A stretch of 64,000 nucleotides of DNA from Dermacentor variabilis (lineage: Eukaryota; Arthropoda; Arachnida; Ixodida; Ixodidae). How positions within the stretch are numbered: the stretch's first letter is position 1; each line of letters opens with the position of its first letter. The position numbers were made by a program, and so were the translations under genes. The stretch is from positions 38,353,777-38,417,776 of the forward strand of contig NC_134569.1 of the NCBI RefSeq assembly GCF_050947875.1. The letters run 5' to 3'. The notes beneath the pieces are model-generated. The model worked only from the letters and a program-made list of their open reading frames with translations. It had not been told where the DNA came from and ran no database searches. This document shows, in pieces, positions 40,480 to 52,133 of the stretch.

Positions 40480-40930
40480 ACGTAGTATAACTCCGCGCGC
40501 GGGGAGGGCACCGCAGTGCATTGTCTTCGTGTCACTTCTCACGTGACACATTTTTAGTCCGGAACGCTGCGGCATTCCCTACGGTACCAACTGAGTTGAA
40601 AACATTAGCGCCCACGTGTAATGAGAGAGAGAGAGAGAGAAACAGACGACATGGCAAACGCAGGCCGTTGTATGTGTGAGAGAGAAAGAGCGAGGGAGGA
40701 ATTCTTTCGCAGTTAGGTAGATCGCTTGCCCAGGGAGGCTGTGAGTACGGAATAATGTCAGTGCCGTGGACACATTCCCTGGAAAAAGCCCACGTACAGC
40801 GGATGTTTTATTCGAATGCGAATTAGTTACTTGTGCGGCGTTCTTTGTTCTCGCATCTAGTGCCCTATTAAATATTCTAAAATAACGGAACCTAGTTTGG
40901 GCTATTCGCACGACGCTGAAATTATGACGC
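40480..40930 (+). repeat. Dispersed repeat, copy 1
   Basis: A ~450-bp block shared in direct orientation with 45670-46130. Shared runs are 'tcacgtgaca', 'gacatggcaaa', 'ggaataatgtcagtgc', 'attccctggaaaaa' and 'gacgctgaaatt'. It includes a (GA)n tract near 40622-40640. No coding potential is shared, so it is probably a non-autonomous element of unknown class. Confidence 0.7.
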
Positions 40931-43900
40931 TTGACAGACAACAGCCTCAACGGTTCCAAAGAAACGGAGACGATACAGCTGCTAACTGTGGGAGCTTTGC
41001 GTCGACTCCCTCATCTCTGTTGGCTCGCTTCCACGGGTGGCTTGCATTGTTCCACAACGCCCTCGAGTGTTCGCACAAGTCCGCTGGGGGTCTGTACGTC
41101 CAGCATGAGGTCAAATTCGCGAAGGTTTTTTCTTCGTAAAGGCCGTCCACCATTGGCCGGCCGCTTTCCCTAATGACGTGTCCCGAATCACTCTCAATCC
41201 GCTGGCGTCTACTCCTATACGAACAGTCCTAGCGTAAGAGTTTCTTGTTTTCTTTTTTTGTGCATACGCGCCCTGATAATTTGAACGGTATGACCAAGCG
41301 CTGCGAAATATCGAACGTTGCAGTGAATTTCGGCTTTTCTATATTTGTCTATTTGTTGCTTGTCTCAACAACCGGTGCACTTATTTCATCATCCGCTCCC
41401 AAAGTTGTCCACGCTATATAAACGATCACGAGGCCCGTGTTCTGCTATGGGCAAATTACAGCCGTTATGAACGCAGCGTAGGCAATCATGACCGACGAAC
41501 AGTTTTGCGCCCGTCACAAGCCTCGCTTCCTAATTTATGGCTTTTTGTAACCGCATATGTTGCTTTATGAGCGCCCTCGTTAGAACTTTCGACGATGAAG
41601 GGATACAAAGCGGCGTCATCTGCGCATGTATATTGCTCATTGGCGACGTAGGCCAGAACTTCGTCAATTTACAAACCTCCCTGTTATTCTCGTGGTTATG
41701 CCAGTCAACGACTAAGAACATTCTCCACTGGCATATGCTTAGAGTTCGTTCGTCCGAACGCAGCAGACTGGTTCCTGGTTATAGTTATAACCGCACACTC
41801 GGCTCACATACGATAGCGATGAGCCGGAATATTCTGCCGCGCCGGTTTCCAAGAGCCGTCATCAATTTTCCCTATAAAGGCACCACTAAATGACTTAGAT
41901 TGAACTGTGCTTGAAGAGATATTTCATATCGCTCAGAAAAATTATTGATTCTGTATTTGTCGTGGCTGTAGAATGCGCTGCTGTGCTTTCGCCGTGCAGT
42001 GTGCTCAGTGACATCGCTCAAGGCCGTTCAAACTTGGACAAGATTCCAACAGGAAGAAATTTGGAATCACTGGCCCACAAGAAAAGTAATTCAATTACGT
42101 TAGTTCCACCGCACGGTCGAGACGAAGGTAAAAAGGACTTTATTTAAAAATTGTTGCAGGTGAATACTTAGAAATGGAAAGTTGGCATCAATTTTATATT
42201 CACAGCGCGGAGCTGCGAAATAAATCCCTGTGTGGTCTTCAGAGAGAAAGCTTTGCATTTAAAGGAACTATTGTGTGTTTTCAGTGCACTTGAGGGCTAT
42301 TCTTTAAGTGAATGCCCATCTTTTTCTTTCAGAAGCCATCTTCCACCTTGTAACTTTGCGCTAATCTCGATTCGTTAGCCATGCAACTACTTAGCCGTCG
42401 TGCGGGCATCAGAAGCTGGGCAACCATTATACCGATAGCATGTAGGAGCGCGTGCATTTGCTATGAGAAGGCACCTCGCAAGCAGGCAAACAGCCAAGAT
42501 AGGATGAGAAAATGTACACCAGGTAGGCGTTTTTATTCCGTGTTCGTGGAAGCTGCTTGTAGCTATGTCGCCTGCATTTAACTTCAACTGCACTGAAGGT
42601 TTAGCTATGGCGATTGAGCGTGCACTGCGCTGAAGTTGTTTCTTAGAGGAAACATTGTTTCCTCTAAGAAGAAAGCCTGCCTCTTGGAACTGAATGTAGC
42701 CTTTCATTCAGGAGAGGGCCTGCAGTAAGAGCTGAGTTCTGGTTCGTATTTTTTTGTTAAGTGTGCATTTGTGTGCGTATGGCGGAATGATTATTTTGAG
42801 GACAACAGCATATAAGCTCGCCAACTGCAAATGCTCGCCGTTATAATTTATTTCGATCTAGAAAACTGCGAAAGTAGTCTAAGTTTGAGCCAACGCACCT
42901 TTCCGTTGCTGCTGTTGTAGTAGCTATTGTTAAATGTAGAGAAATGGGAATATAGGACAGTTTGGGGACGTCTAGTCCAAGATTCCTAATAAACTATACT
43001 CAGGCAAAAATACTGAAGAAAGAGATCTCACCACGCATAAGACGCAGAAAGACAACACGCACGCAAATAGTTCGCTTTGAACGAGCACTATATCACCGGC
43101 AGCACCTAGTCCAGTGACTGGGACAGTTATACATCGCATAAGAAGTAGGGAGTGCACACAAGTCCTACACTGTTCTAGCCACAAAGCATGGCTTGTATTC
43201 CCGAGTGGACTTGGCAATACAGCCGTTTTGACTTACAACGTACATATTGTCAGCCGCAAAAGAGAACAACTCACTATAGCGAAACGTAATATATCTGCTG
43301 TATTTCTTAAACTTTTCTGGTGAAAATGGGAATGATGTGAATTCTTAGACAAGTACGCATAGATCAAAGAATTTTTTGCAGTCCTTCGTGCCAAACGCAG
43401 GGTATAATGAGCGCTAGCAGAAGCAATATGTTTCCTTTAAACACGGCGACTCTTATTAAAGGAGCCCTGCAACACTTTCTATCGAAGTTGTAAAAAGCAT
43501 TTCAGCCTTGGAAGGGCACAATTTTACAGAAATTTTTGCAGGAAAAATTGTTTGATTGTGTTCAGTAGAAACGGAGTTATCGGCAGTCAGTTTTCGCCCT
43601 TTATTACCTGCGTGGTGCTTCCGCTCCTTCAGCGGTTTACGGCAGAGCGCGGCAGTGCCAGCGACACTCCGTCTAATTCTTAGCGTCATGGTGGCGCAGT
43701 TTAAATTTGCTTTTGAAGCTTTACTTAGGCGCCAAAACTTTAGGTTTTTGCGCCTACTACAGGCTAAAGTATGAAGTTCTCCCTTATCAGGCAGCTCAGT
43801 TGACATAAAGTTTCTATGCTGTAACGGCAAGTGCCATCGCTCAAGCTGTGACGTTAAACGGCTACAAATGTGTTCAAAAAAGATATGCAGATCCCACGCA

Positions 43901-44829
43901 CTGTGGGAATCGATCTAAGCGAAGCTTTGTCTGCAGTTTGTGTCCATTGACTTTATTTGGCAGTGATGTATTAACGGCATATACGTTAGTCGTGACGGAA
44001 TGTGAAATGTTACCTCGCCTGCTCTTCTTGTGTTGTTCTTAAACCGCTCGACGCTTTATGCGAGCCTTCGTTTCGTCGGCACTAAGTGCACGCTATGGCG
44101 CCATTCTGGGTTGTAACGTTGTAGCTCCCAAAACTGCCTCCTCTCTCCCTATTCTCTCCCTAACATTCTCCCAACCTCCTCCCTCTACTGTCGTTGCTAT
44201 TGCGGGTGAGCACGGAGACAAGCGCGGCAGCTCCTGCACAGCAATTTGGGGGGGCGGTGGGGAGGGGGTCATGCCTAATACGGCGTCCAGAGGGCACTGT
44301 GCAACTGCGATGAGGCGCAAATTCTCTGGTGCCACACTCCTGTAATTAACGCGATGGTGTTAAGGGCCCGGGTCGGCAGATAATCTGGTGTCGACGCCGT
44401 GGACGTCACTTGGCGAATAATCATTCAGTGCAGGCCCTCCACATGGCGCACATCTTGCTTTACATTCTTTACAATGTTATTCCTCGGAATTTTGAGAATG
44501 ACAGCTTATAAACAAATGTCATGAAACAAAACACCGACAGCGCATGCCTTTTATGTTTTTGTGACGTGGCCACGCCTCGATCCCGTCCCGGCGCGGCCGG
44601 CGGTAGTGGCGTACGACTCAACTACGTCCTGACGTGGTTGGCTTTAGCGGCGTGCCGTAGAGCAGCAACAGCAGGGGGAAAGTCGAAGGAAGAGGCAAGA
44701 AAAGGTTCGCTTTAAAAGTCGAAGCAGGTGTTTCTCCGTTACCGACGCGTACTGCGCTGCGCCAGTGGCCTGCCGCGGGCTCGTTCTTGTTGTTTCCGCG
44801 ATGAAAGGAGCCTGCATTGCGGTGGCTGC
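40931..44829. other. No gene recognised over about 3.9 kb
   Basis: Open frames are short and show no domain. A TATA-like 'gctatataaacg' occurs near 41412 without a following gene. A hairpin lies at 42640-42670. A stretch at 43440-43830 ('ggagccctgcaacact') looks like a dispersed repeat but has no second copy here. Confidence 0.4.
42640..42670. repeat. Perfect hairpin, 14-bp stem and 3-nt loop
   Basis: 'ttcttagaggaaac' (42640-42653) and 'gtttcctctaagaa' (42657-42670) are exact reverse complements separated by 'att'. Confidence 0.85.
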
Positions 44830-45122
44830 TAAGGGCCGACTTACGCTCGAACCGCACGCTCGAACCGCACGCTGCACCGCAAGCCAGCCGCGCGCGTGCG
44901 GTCGTCCGATAAACGGCACATGTCGCACACAGAGGCACAAATTTTGATTTACACTGCTCGTGCGGACCCAGTGTAAACCGAAATTTGGGCAACTGCGTGC
45001 GATATGTGCAGTTTTTTGTTTGTTTGTTTGTTTGTTTGTTTGTTTGTTTGTTTGTTTGCAAGACCGCACGCGTGCGGAAGGCTTGTGGTGCAGCGTGAGG
45101 TTTAGGCGTAAGTCGGCCCTAA
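44830..45122. mobile_element. Foldback MITE with (GTTT)n expansion
   Basis: The two halves are imperfect reverse complements around 44960. The left arm runs 'aagggccgacttacgc', 'cgcacgctgcaccgcaagcc', 'gcgcgtgcggtc', 'atttacactg'. The right arm runs 'cagtgtaaac', 'gaccgcacgcgtgcgg', 'ggcttgtggtgcagcgtg', 'gcgtaagtcggccct'. The right arm is longer because a (GTTT)n tract sits at 45017-45058. The left arm carries a short duplication of 'cgaaccgcacgct'. There is no coding capacity and the target duplication is unclear. Confidence 0.8.
45017..45058. repeat. (GTTT)n microsatellite within the MITE right arm
   Basis: Ten or so uninterrupted GTTT units. Frames through it on either strand are artefacts. 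Confidence 0.95.
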
Positions 45123-45669
45123 GGCACTTGTCTGCTGACGTGATTTGAAATGAGTCAGCTTGACAGCTGACAGACTGCTGACTGCTGACCCATACGCCGA
45201 CGCACCCCAGCGCAGAGCAACCCGCTCAAGACGCTCCCCAGGCACCACCACCGACAGCTTGTGCTACATTTGGGTTTCGTGCCTGTAGTCGGTGGCAGAG
45301 AAGTTTCGGTTTTTTAATACACTCTGACCAGGCTTACCGAAACCATACGATCTTGCGGTAACCGGTGTAATGCATATTTTACTGCAGTTAACAGCTCAAA
45401 ATTGGATTTGCCTTGTCCGTCCCTCCGTCCATTCTGTTACTCTGACGACGACTGTTGTCTTCATCGACGACACACAACGAAAATTTTCTTTGTCGCCGTC
45501 AGGTAACCTCGTTATCCACAGCATCGTCATCGACGCATTGTGAAGACAAATAAAACTTTTCTACCACCGGTTCCACTGGCCTTTGAACCCATGCCGTAGG
45601 TGCAATAGGCATTTGGAAGAAGCACGCGCTAACTACGCAGCTATCGTCCAACAACAGAAAAAATACAAA

Positions 45670-46130
45670 AGGTACATTCTATGTTCCCGCGTGCCGGGAG
45701 CGCACCACAGTGCGTTGTCATTGTGCCACTTTTCACGTGACATATTTTTTGTCCACATTCCCTGCACTAGAGCTAAGCCGAAAACGTAACCGTCCGAGTG
45801 CAGTGAGACAGAGATAGAAAGAAACAAATGACATGGCAAATGCAGACAGGTTGTGTGTGAAAGAGAGACAGAAAGGAAAATTTATTGACAGTTGGTCAGA
45901 GAGACTGTCCAGGGAAGGTGTCAGTAGGCAATAATGTCAGTGCTGTGGGCAAATTCCTTGGAAAAAACGAACAGTGGATTTCTTGTTGGAATACGCCTTG
46001 GTTACTAATCTGGCACCCATCTGGTGCACGTTCATTGTCCCTGTATCTTGTGTGCTGATAAAATTTCTGCAATAGCACAATTTGGTCTAGCCACTTGACG
46101 CTGAAATTCTGAAGCTGAACACACAGAAGG
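45670..46130 (+). repeat. Dispersed repeat, copy 2
   Basis: Partner of 40480-40930, in the same orientation and diverged by substitutions and small indels. Both copies end close to the block 'gacgctgaaatt'. Confidence 0.7.
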
Positions 46131-46689
46131 ATCAGCTGTAATGATAAATTGTGTAGGGAGACTTCAAATCTCAAGGCCATCTGTAATATCACGTTGCAGT
46201 CACATCAAGCATGTAGGTGCTTGTATGTTGTGCTACTGCGCGATAGAAATAAATAAATGTGACTCTTTGACGTAAAGATTCAAAAAATAAATAAACAAGT
46301 AAATAAATAAAAAGATGTGTTATTATTACCCGACGCAAACGTACATAAACTGTAGGACTGTGGAAATATAGCCTACTTAGACAGGATGCTAAAGTTTGTC
46401 CACGTACGCTGTTCGACTTCCACAACATACATTACTATGTTATACCGAAAAGAGGATATGTACATCACAAAGAAGAAGAGGGAAACAGTTATGTAATCCC
46501 AAAATATACCAAATGATATGTCAAGTGACGTTTCGAGAGGTGGGAATGCGAGAAGAGGATACCCTAAGGCTCGTAAGGCCTTAGTGATTAGTCGAATCAC
46601 GTAGCGCTTACCTTACCAGATCCTGCACAGGGAGGCGGAAAGGCAGGCAACCACGATAATCTGAACCCCTTTCAAGGCGGCTCTGGGCC
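46131..46689. other. No gene recognised
   Basis: AT-rich sequence with short AAAT-type runs near 46250-46315. Confidence 0.4.
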
Positions 46690-47420
46690 TTCCTAAGCGT
46701 ACCTCCTTGGAGCGCACGCTAGATTTGGGAGTACATAATACTTTCGACGAACTGAGACAGGTCACTCTGATGCGACAAAGAGAACGCCTCAGCTTCACAA
46801 AAAGTGGTAACGCAATATTGGCTCGACTCAATATCGTAGCATACCTAATTTATCTCACGGAACAGGCCGTACATCTCCCTTCTTCAGTGCGATGAAAAAT
46901 TACAGTAGCTTCATTTCCTAGAGAACATGCATCCGTGCTACAACGAGGAAACGCCCAATGCACGCGCACAACATATTCAATCGAAGTACTCCAATAACCG
47001 TAGGTGCAAGACGTACTTCACGGACGCAGATGCATATGCAGAGGCGACCGGGAAACGCTACCAAAGGAGGTACGCCCTGGCAGTCGTGAACACGATCTGC
47101 CAGCAGCAAATAATCGCGTCGGCCATGGAGGGATCCCCCACCACGGCCTAAATGTTAGCAGTGGCGATCGCCTTGCATCACGCGGAACCTTCGCAAAGGG
47201 ATTCGGTCGTGGTCACGAGCTCCCGAGAGACATGTCTCATGCTTCTCAAGAGTCTCGTGACTGCGGCTAGCTTCGCGATAGTCCCCAAATCCTTCAGCCA
47301 CCGCCATTGCCTACTGTGGTTCCCTGGACACGCGGGGGCACAGGGGAACGAGTAGACTAACGCGTTAGCGTGAGGGTCTACTAACCGAGCGACGGCGTCC
47401 TCTTCTAGCTCCAACCTCTC
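46690..47420 (+). pseudogene. LINE fragment: RT tail and RNase H
   Basis: An RT-tail island at 46700-46895 ('LGVHNTFDELRQVTLMRQRE') resembles the linker before RNase H in I-type LINEs. The RNase H island at 46985-47370 shows 'YFTDADAYAEATG' (first acidic residue), 'MLAVAIALHHA' in place of the glutamate helix after a stop at 47149, 'VVVTSSRETCLML' where the second aspartate is lost, and 'WFPGHAGAQGNE' (the conserved GHAG-N-E end). Stops at 47149 and 47353 and the lost catalytic residue show it is dead. It ends just before the (CA)n tract. Confidence 0.65.
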
Positions 47421-47467
47421 GCACTATCCCTCACAATACCTCATCAATTTAAATGATTGATGAAATC

Positions 47468-47696
<229 letters not shown>

Positions 47697-47839
47697 TTGT
47701 GTGCACAAATTTGAAGCTTGAATTTGAAGTTTATTTCTTTCTTCGTTACAGATTACGCACAATCACGAGGACGCACTGGAAAGCGAAGACACGCCCTGCT
47801 ACTAGCGGTGGTGAGCAAGACTACCGCGACGCCGCGTTC

Positions 47840-48395
47840 GTGCATACAATTCACCCAAGAGGTTGTGTACAGAATCCCCTTGAAATGCGGCGCATGCTAC
47901 GTAGCTTACACTGGCAGGTGTCTGAACAATTGTCTGCGCAAACATGCGAATGATGTTAAGAAGGGAAAGGAAGGTTTGTTAGCCCTGCAATGCAGCGCAT
48001 GCGGATGTACCCCTATGTCCGGAAAAGCAAAAGTGATCTTCACACGAAGGGACGATCGAACACGCATCATCGTTGAAACGGCAGAATGGCACGTGAAGTA
48101 TGCCTGCGCATATGTAAGCCATCCCTAGTCTTATCACGAAAGGAGATGGCATTCGTAGACAATGGCAGCGCGAACAGTGAGCGGTGATGGCTTCCTTATA
48201 ATTAATATTTTTAATCTTTACTTTCTTCATCTTTATTGTTTGTTCTTAAATATATATTTTTATGTCGTTTTCCCTGTGTTTTTTCTATATAACATATTGT
48301 ATCGTGCAATAAATTTTCAGTTGGCAGTAAGCGCTTGTCCTTGTTTGTTCCTGTGTCTTCTATCCCACTTCGCGCTGTACCACAAAGTCTAAAAT
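47840..48395 (+). pseudogene. Penelope-like element 3' part: GIY-YIG endonuclease
   Basis: The frame ending at 48128 encodes 'VVYRIPLKCGACYVAYTGRC', then 'LNNCLRKHANDVK', 'LLALQCSACGC' and 'RDDRTRIIVETAEWH'. This matches the GIY-YIG nuclease of Penelope-like elements, with the 'YV' and 'YTG' pair, the following arginine, and the CCHH-like cysteines upstream and within. The glutamate in 'IVETAEW' fits the metal-binding position. The following non-coding tail (48130-48395) ends with 'ggcagtaagcgcttgtcc', a motif seen again in the foldback at 60190-60520. RT is absent, so the copy is 5'-truncated. Confidence 0.7.
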
Positions 48396-50887
48396 TTTGT
48401 CACTGCCAGATCTTCAGTAACGGTAACCCTAACTGGCGTGACAGACTCATTTTATAGCAGGAACATATCTGTCTCTCTCGCTCGCTCTCCTTCTCTCTCT
48501 CTCTCTCTCTCACTCGTTTTCTTTCTTTCTCTCTTACGTTCTAACGCAAACTTCTTCAGAAAAGCCACCACTTCCACTTCTATGGTTCCTTATTCCTCCT
48601 CTTTTGTTTTTTGTTTTTTTTTGTCGTCGGAAGGCACTGTCAATTGCTTCGGTATTTGTGCATCTTCTGGCCTGTTCAATATCTGGTGTCTGTCATAAAT
48701 GCATGGGGGACGGCTGTGGTGCGCAATGGGACGAAAAAGAGATTAAAGGAAAGGGCTAAACGCGGAAGCGATCACGAAGGTCGGGTCATTGACAACGGCG
48801 GTTCGTTGATATCCGTTTCCTCACGGATTTCCTCTATTGTGACTAATTATCATCTTTATACATGCACGTGATCAGACGCCTTGGGCCAGCGATGCCGCTT
48901 TAGCTTTCAGAGTTTTGTCTAACTGCACAAATACAGACAACGTCGGTCGCAAAAAAAATTATTGGTTCTTTGGATTCTCCAGGCGCATTCCTGCTGTAGG
49001 TGTCGGCGTCGCTGTGATGTTCCGTATAACGTCCAAGGGCGATAACATCGTCGTGCACCGTATGCTGTATGTGCGAGTGAAAGTGTGCGAGGGTTGATCC
49101 GACGATGGTGTCACAATCTCACGCGTGTAAGAGCGGAAAGCGGGTAGTAAGCGCACCGTCTTCCGTAGCGCGCAAGGCACGGGGTAGCGGGGGAAGGAAG
49201 GTGCTCTACTCTGGCCGCTGCTGCGTATGGCGCGGTCACGCAGGTCCTGTCTTGAAAACGATCTGCGATGAGCACAGTGCCGGGCGCTGATATCTTCGTG
49301 TGGGCTGTGTTTTTGCCGCTTAGTTCGTGTTGAAGCGAGAGGCAGTACGAAGGTTAATTTGCTCGCTGGTACTGCCTCTCGTGACGCCGTGCTTGTTAAT
49401 TTTGTTGATAAGTGAATGTTTGCACGTTTACACGACCGATAAACGTACTAGCCTTAGTTTGTATAGCTGTCTACCAATTTACTATCGCAATTGATGCTTC
49501 ACCTTTCAGGCGAAGCTGCGACTTGGTTATAGTCGAAAGCGTTCGCTCTTATTTTCTTGCTTATTCAGTCATGGCCACGTGGAGCCAGAAAGTTTTACCA
49601 CTAATGGGTGCAGATCGTATTTTGGGGCGTAGGGTTCCGCGCTGCCAATCAGTGCCTGCGATACCGTCAAGCTACCATTACTATGAATGACGCAAATTAC
49701 GATCACTCAAGTACAGTGCAGTACGGACTGCCATTTGTCTCATATTTCCCATGCGTCTAACGCTATCTGCACGCACGCTAGCCAAGTAAACAAGTACGCA
49801 TAAAGCTACAAGAGCCTTGCGCAACTCGCAGAGCAATCGCAGTGACATCTGAAGCAATAATGACCCTAACGTTTGGCTTTTTATTCATTTTTAGCCTGGA
49901 TGCAGCCACTCGTGTTCGATACTGTGGGAGATTGGTCACTGAGAGAGGTAGAAGCCTATAACTGGTGGAGTAAGTATGGGGTAGCGTCCGCCTAAGCAAC
50001 ACGTCATGCGAGTAGCTTTGGCGTTCCATTCACTTTGGCGATGGATTTCGTCGCGGAGAAATTGTAGTCCGAATTGACCGCGACCTTTTAGTGCGCACAC
50101 GCTCGTTCACCACAGTGAAATACACAGAAAGAGCGCCCATTGGCCTCAGTGCACTGCTTGGTATCAAAACGCGAAAAGGCGAAAATTCTGCTACTTCAGC
50201 AGATGCCGATATCATAAGTCCGTTCAACATCACCACAAGGTTCCTTTGCACAATTAGAAAGAACATTCGAAACAATGAAATTTCTTTCAACGGGAAAAAT
50301 CGCTTTTGTTTAGCCCTCTCGCTTGTATTTGTTCACCTCATAATTATATGCAGGAGATACTCCAATATATTGTTCCTCTAAATTGGTACATTGTGTTCTC
50401 TTCGTGCTGCGTAAATAACAAGAAAATTTGCGCAGTGGCACTGTGGCGATTTCCGAACAGTGGCGATGCGCTCGGTGGAGTAACATCTTGCGTATAATTT
50501 CGACATGGTGAGTTACAAAGCGAAGAATCGCAGCTATTGGCAGGACCAGTAGCCGCCATTTCATCAGGCCCCGCGGATCAATCAGATACACAACTCGCCG
50601 GTATTTATCGATCATAAAAGCGCGGAAACTGAGGTGTGTAGAGCGTAGATTTTAGTAGTGTTTTCTCAGCACGGTAAGGGCAGGCTGTTAGCAACAGTGG
50701 TGCGCTCCGGACGTCGCTGTCATAAGCTTTTACTCTGCAACACTGCAAAAAACACAACCCGCAGGTACAAATTTAATACTACTGAACGAACAAAAGCTAT
50801 TTGCAGAAGCTCTTTGCTCTTTGCAAAAGCAATAAGCGCTCGTGAATCTGCTGCTCCCCCGTACACCCCCATGTAACTTCTCAATAG
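48396..50887. other. No gene recognised over about 2.5 kb
   Basis: A (CT)n tract lies at 48492-48510 and a hairpin at 49336-49381. No conserved domain is visible in any frame. The last part (50660-50887) is the left flank of element C2. Confidence 0.4.
49336..49381. repeat. Perfect hairpin, 13-bp stem and 20-nt loop
   Basis: 'cgagaggcagtac' (49336-49348) pairs with 'gtactgcctctcg' (49369-49381). The stem is too short for a microRNA precursor and no wider pairing is visible. Confidence 0.8.
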
Positions 50888-50891
50888 GTCC
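50888..50891 (+). other. Target-site duplication of C2 (left copy, GTCC)
   Basis: GTCC precedes the 5' LTR and recurs directly after the 3' LTR at 58013-58016. The 4-bp length matches C1. Confidence 0.8.
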
Positions 50892-51040
50892 TGTTGCGTT
50901 TCGCCTGCGACACGTGGTTTTGCCGGCGCGACTGCGGCGGGGCGGCAGACATTTTGGCCCGATCGTCGTCGCCGCAACACTCATCGCCAGGTGTTTCCAG
51001 GCGCGTCTGCGGCGATGCGACCGCCTAGGGATCCTCCTCG

Positions 51041-51228
51041 CATTCCAGTCATTGTGCCCGAAACAGGCGATGCCAAAGCAGGGATCTCATTCCAGTTATT
51101 GGGCCCGAAACAGGCGATGCCAAAGCAGGGATCTCGTTCCAGTCATTGTGCCCGAAACAGGCGATGCCAAAGCAGGGATCTCATTCCAGTTATTGGGCCC
51201 GAAACAGGCGATGCCAAAGCAGGGACCA
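51041..51228 (+). repeat. 47-bp minisatellite in the C2 LTR (four units, alternating types)
   Basis: Units start at 51041, 51088, 51135 and 51182. Units 1 and 3 read 'gtcattgtgcccg' while units 2 and 4 read 'gttattgggcccg'. The array therefore looks like a duplicated 94-bp dimer rather than four independent copies. Confidence 0.9.
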
Positions 51229-51258
51229 GCCTCTCATTACAGTCATTGTGTCCGACCG

Positions 51259-51412
51259 GCAGCGCCACGACAGGGTGCTACGAGATCGTGCGCAGCGCCA
51301 CGACAGAGTGCTACGAGATCGTGCGCAGCGCCACGACAGGGTGCTACGAGATCGTGCGCAGCGCCACGACAGGGTGCTACGAGATCGTGCGCAGCGCCAC
51401 GACAGTGTGCGT
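51259..51412 (+). repeat. 33-bp minisatellite in the C2 LTR
   Basis: Units starting 'gcagcgccacgacag' lie at 51259, 51292, 51325 and 51358, with a partial fifth at 51391. C1 has one recognisable unit and a degenerate second at the equivalent place. A contained sequence, 'gctacgagatcgtg', repeats in each unit. Confidence 0.9.
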
Positions 51413-51780
51413 CACCATTAGCCCATTGTACATTCACGTGCTCGTCTTTTGAGGGGTTCCTTCTTGCCCTCAACTGCGAGAGTATAAAAACAGCTGCCCC
51501 CGGACGCCAAAAAGGAGGGCTCCGATTTCTTCAGTTGAGTGAAGTGCTCTCCCGTCTCTCTACTTCGGTCAAACCTGACCGCCAACTCTTTGCGATGTTA
51601 AAATAAACAAGTTGTTTCGTTGTTACCAGTCGACTCATGCTTTGCCGGGACCTTCGGATGCTTCGAGTTGTACCCCAGGCCGCCAGGCCAACGCTACCCT
51701 TGGGGCTTGCGACCCAGGTACAACCACGGGCGTCAGCGCCGAGTTCCCAACCGATCTCACCAGCAGTCCGATCAAAACAT

Positions 51781-51801
51781 CTGGTTGGCAGCGGTGAGAT
51801 C
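51781..51801 (+). other. Putative primer binding site of C2
   Basis: 'tggttggcagcggtgaga' follows the LTR by two bases, exactly as in C1. Confidence 0.6.
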
Positions 51802-52133
51802 GCCTACGACTTCAAACAACGGTCTGCCAGCGGCGAGATCGCGACAACGGAGGCCAGCAGCAAAGAGATGCAGTTGACTGTATGCTGAGCAGCTCAACGA
51901 CGATCCGGGAGCAGTGCAACGAGCCCTGTGTGACGACTGGTTGCCTGCAGCGGAACGACTGCGCGGAATTCCTGCCTGCGAGGTTTGGTGAGTGCGGGAC
52001 TTTCTTCTTCTGAGCTTTGCCAGGCTTTTGTTAGTGTCAGAAACAGAGCTGGTAATTGTGGTTGTCGTTGCTGCCGGGTTAGTTTGCGGCAAGACAATAG
52101 TAAGCAGTAGAGAAAGCAGCATTCAGAGCAGCC

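Larger units (their letters stand above)
50892..51779 (+). repeat. 5' LTR of C2
   Basis: It begins TGTTGCG and ends 'gatcaaaaca', where the other three C LTRs end 'gatcccaaaca'. The TATA box is near 51484 and AATAAA near 51602. It contains two minisatellites, listed separately. Confidence 0.9.

Noticed and set aside
50842..51606. 254-codon and similar open frames across the C LTRs (also 29643-30136, 35522-36205 and 57041-57838)
   Set aside because: They run through the minisatellites and across LTR boundaries, show no domain, and occur in overlapping frames.
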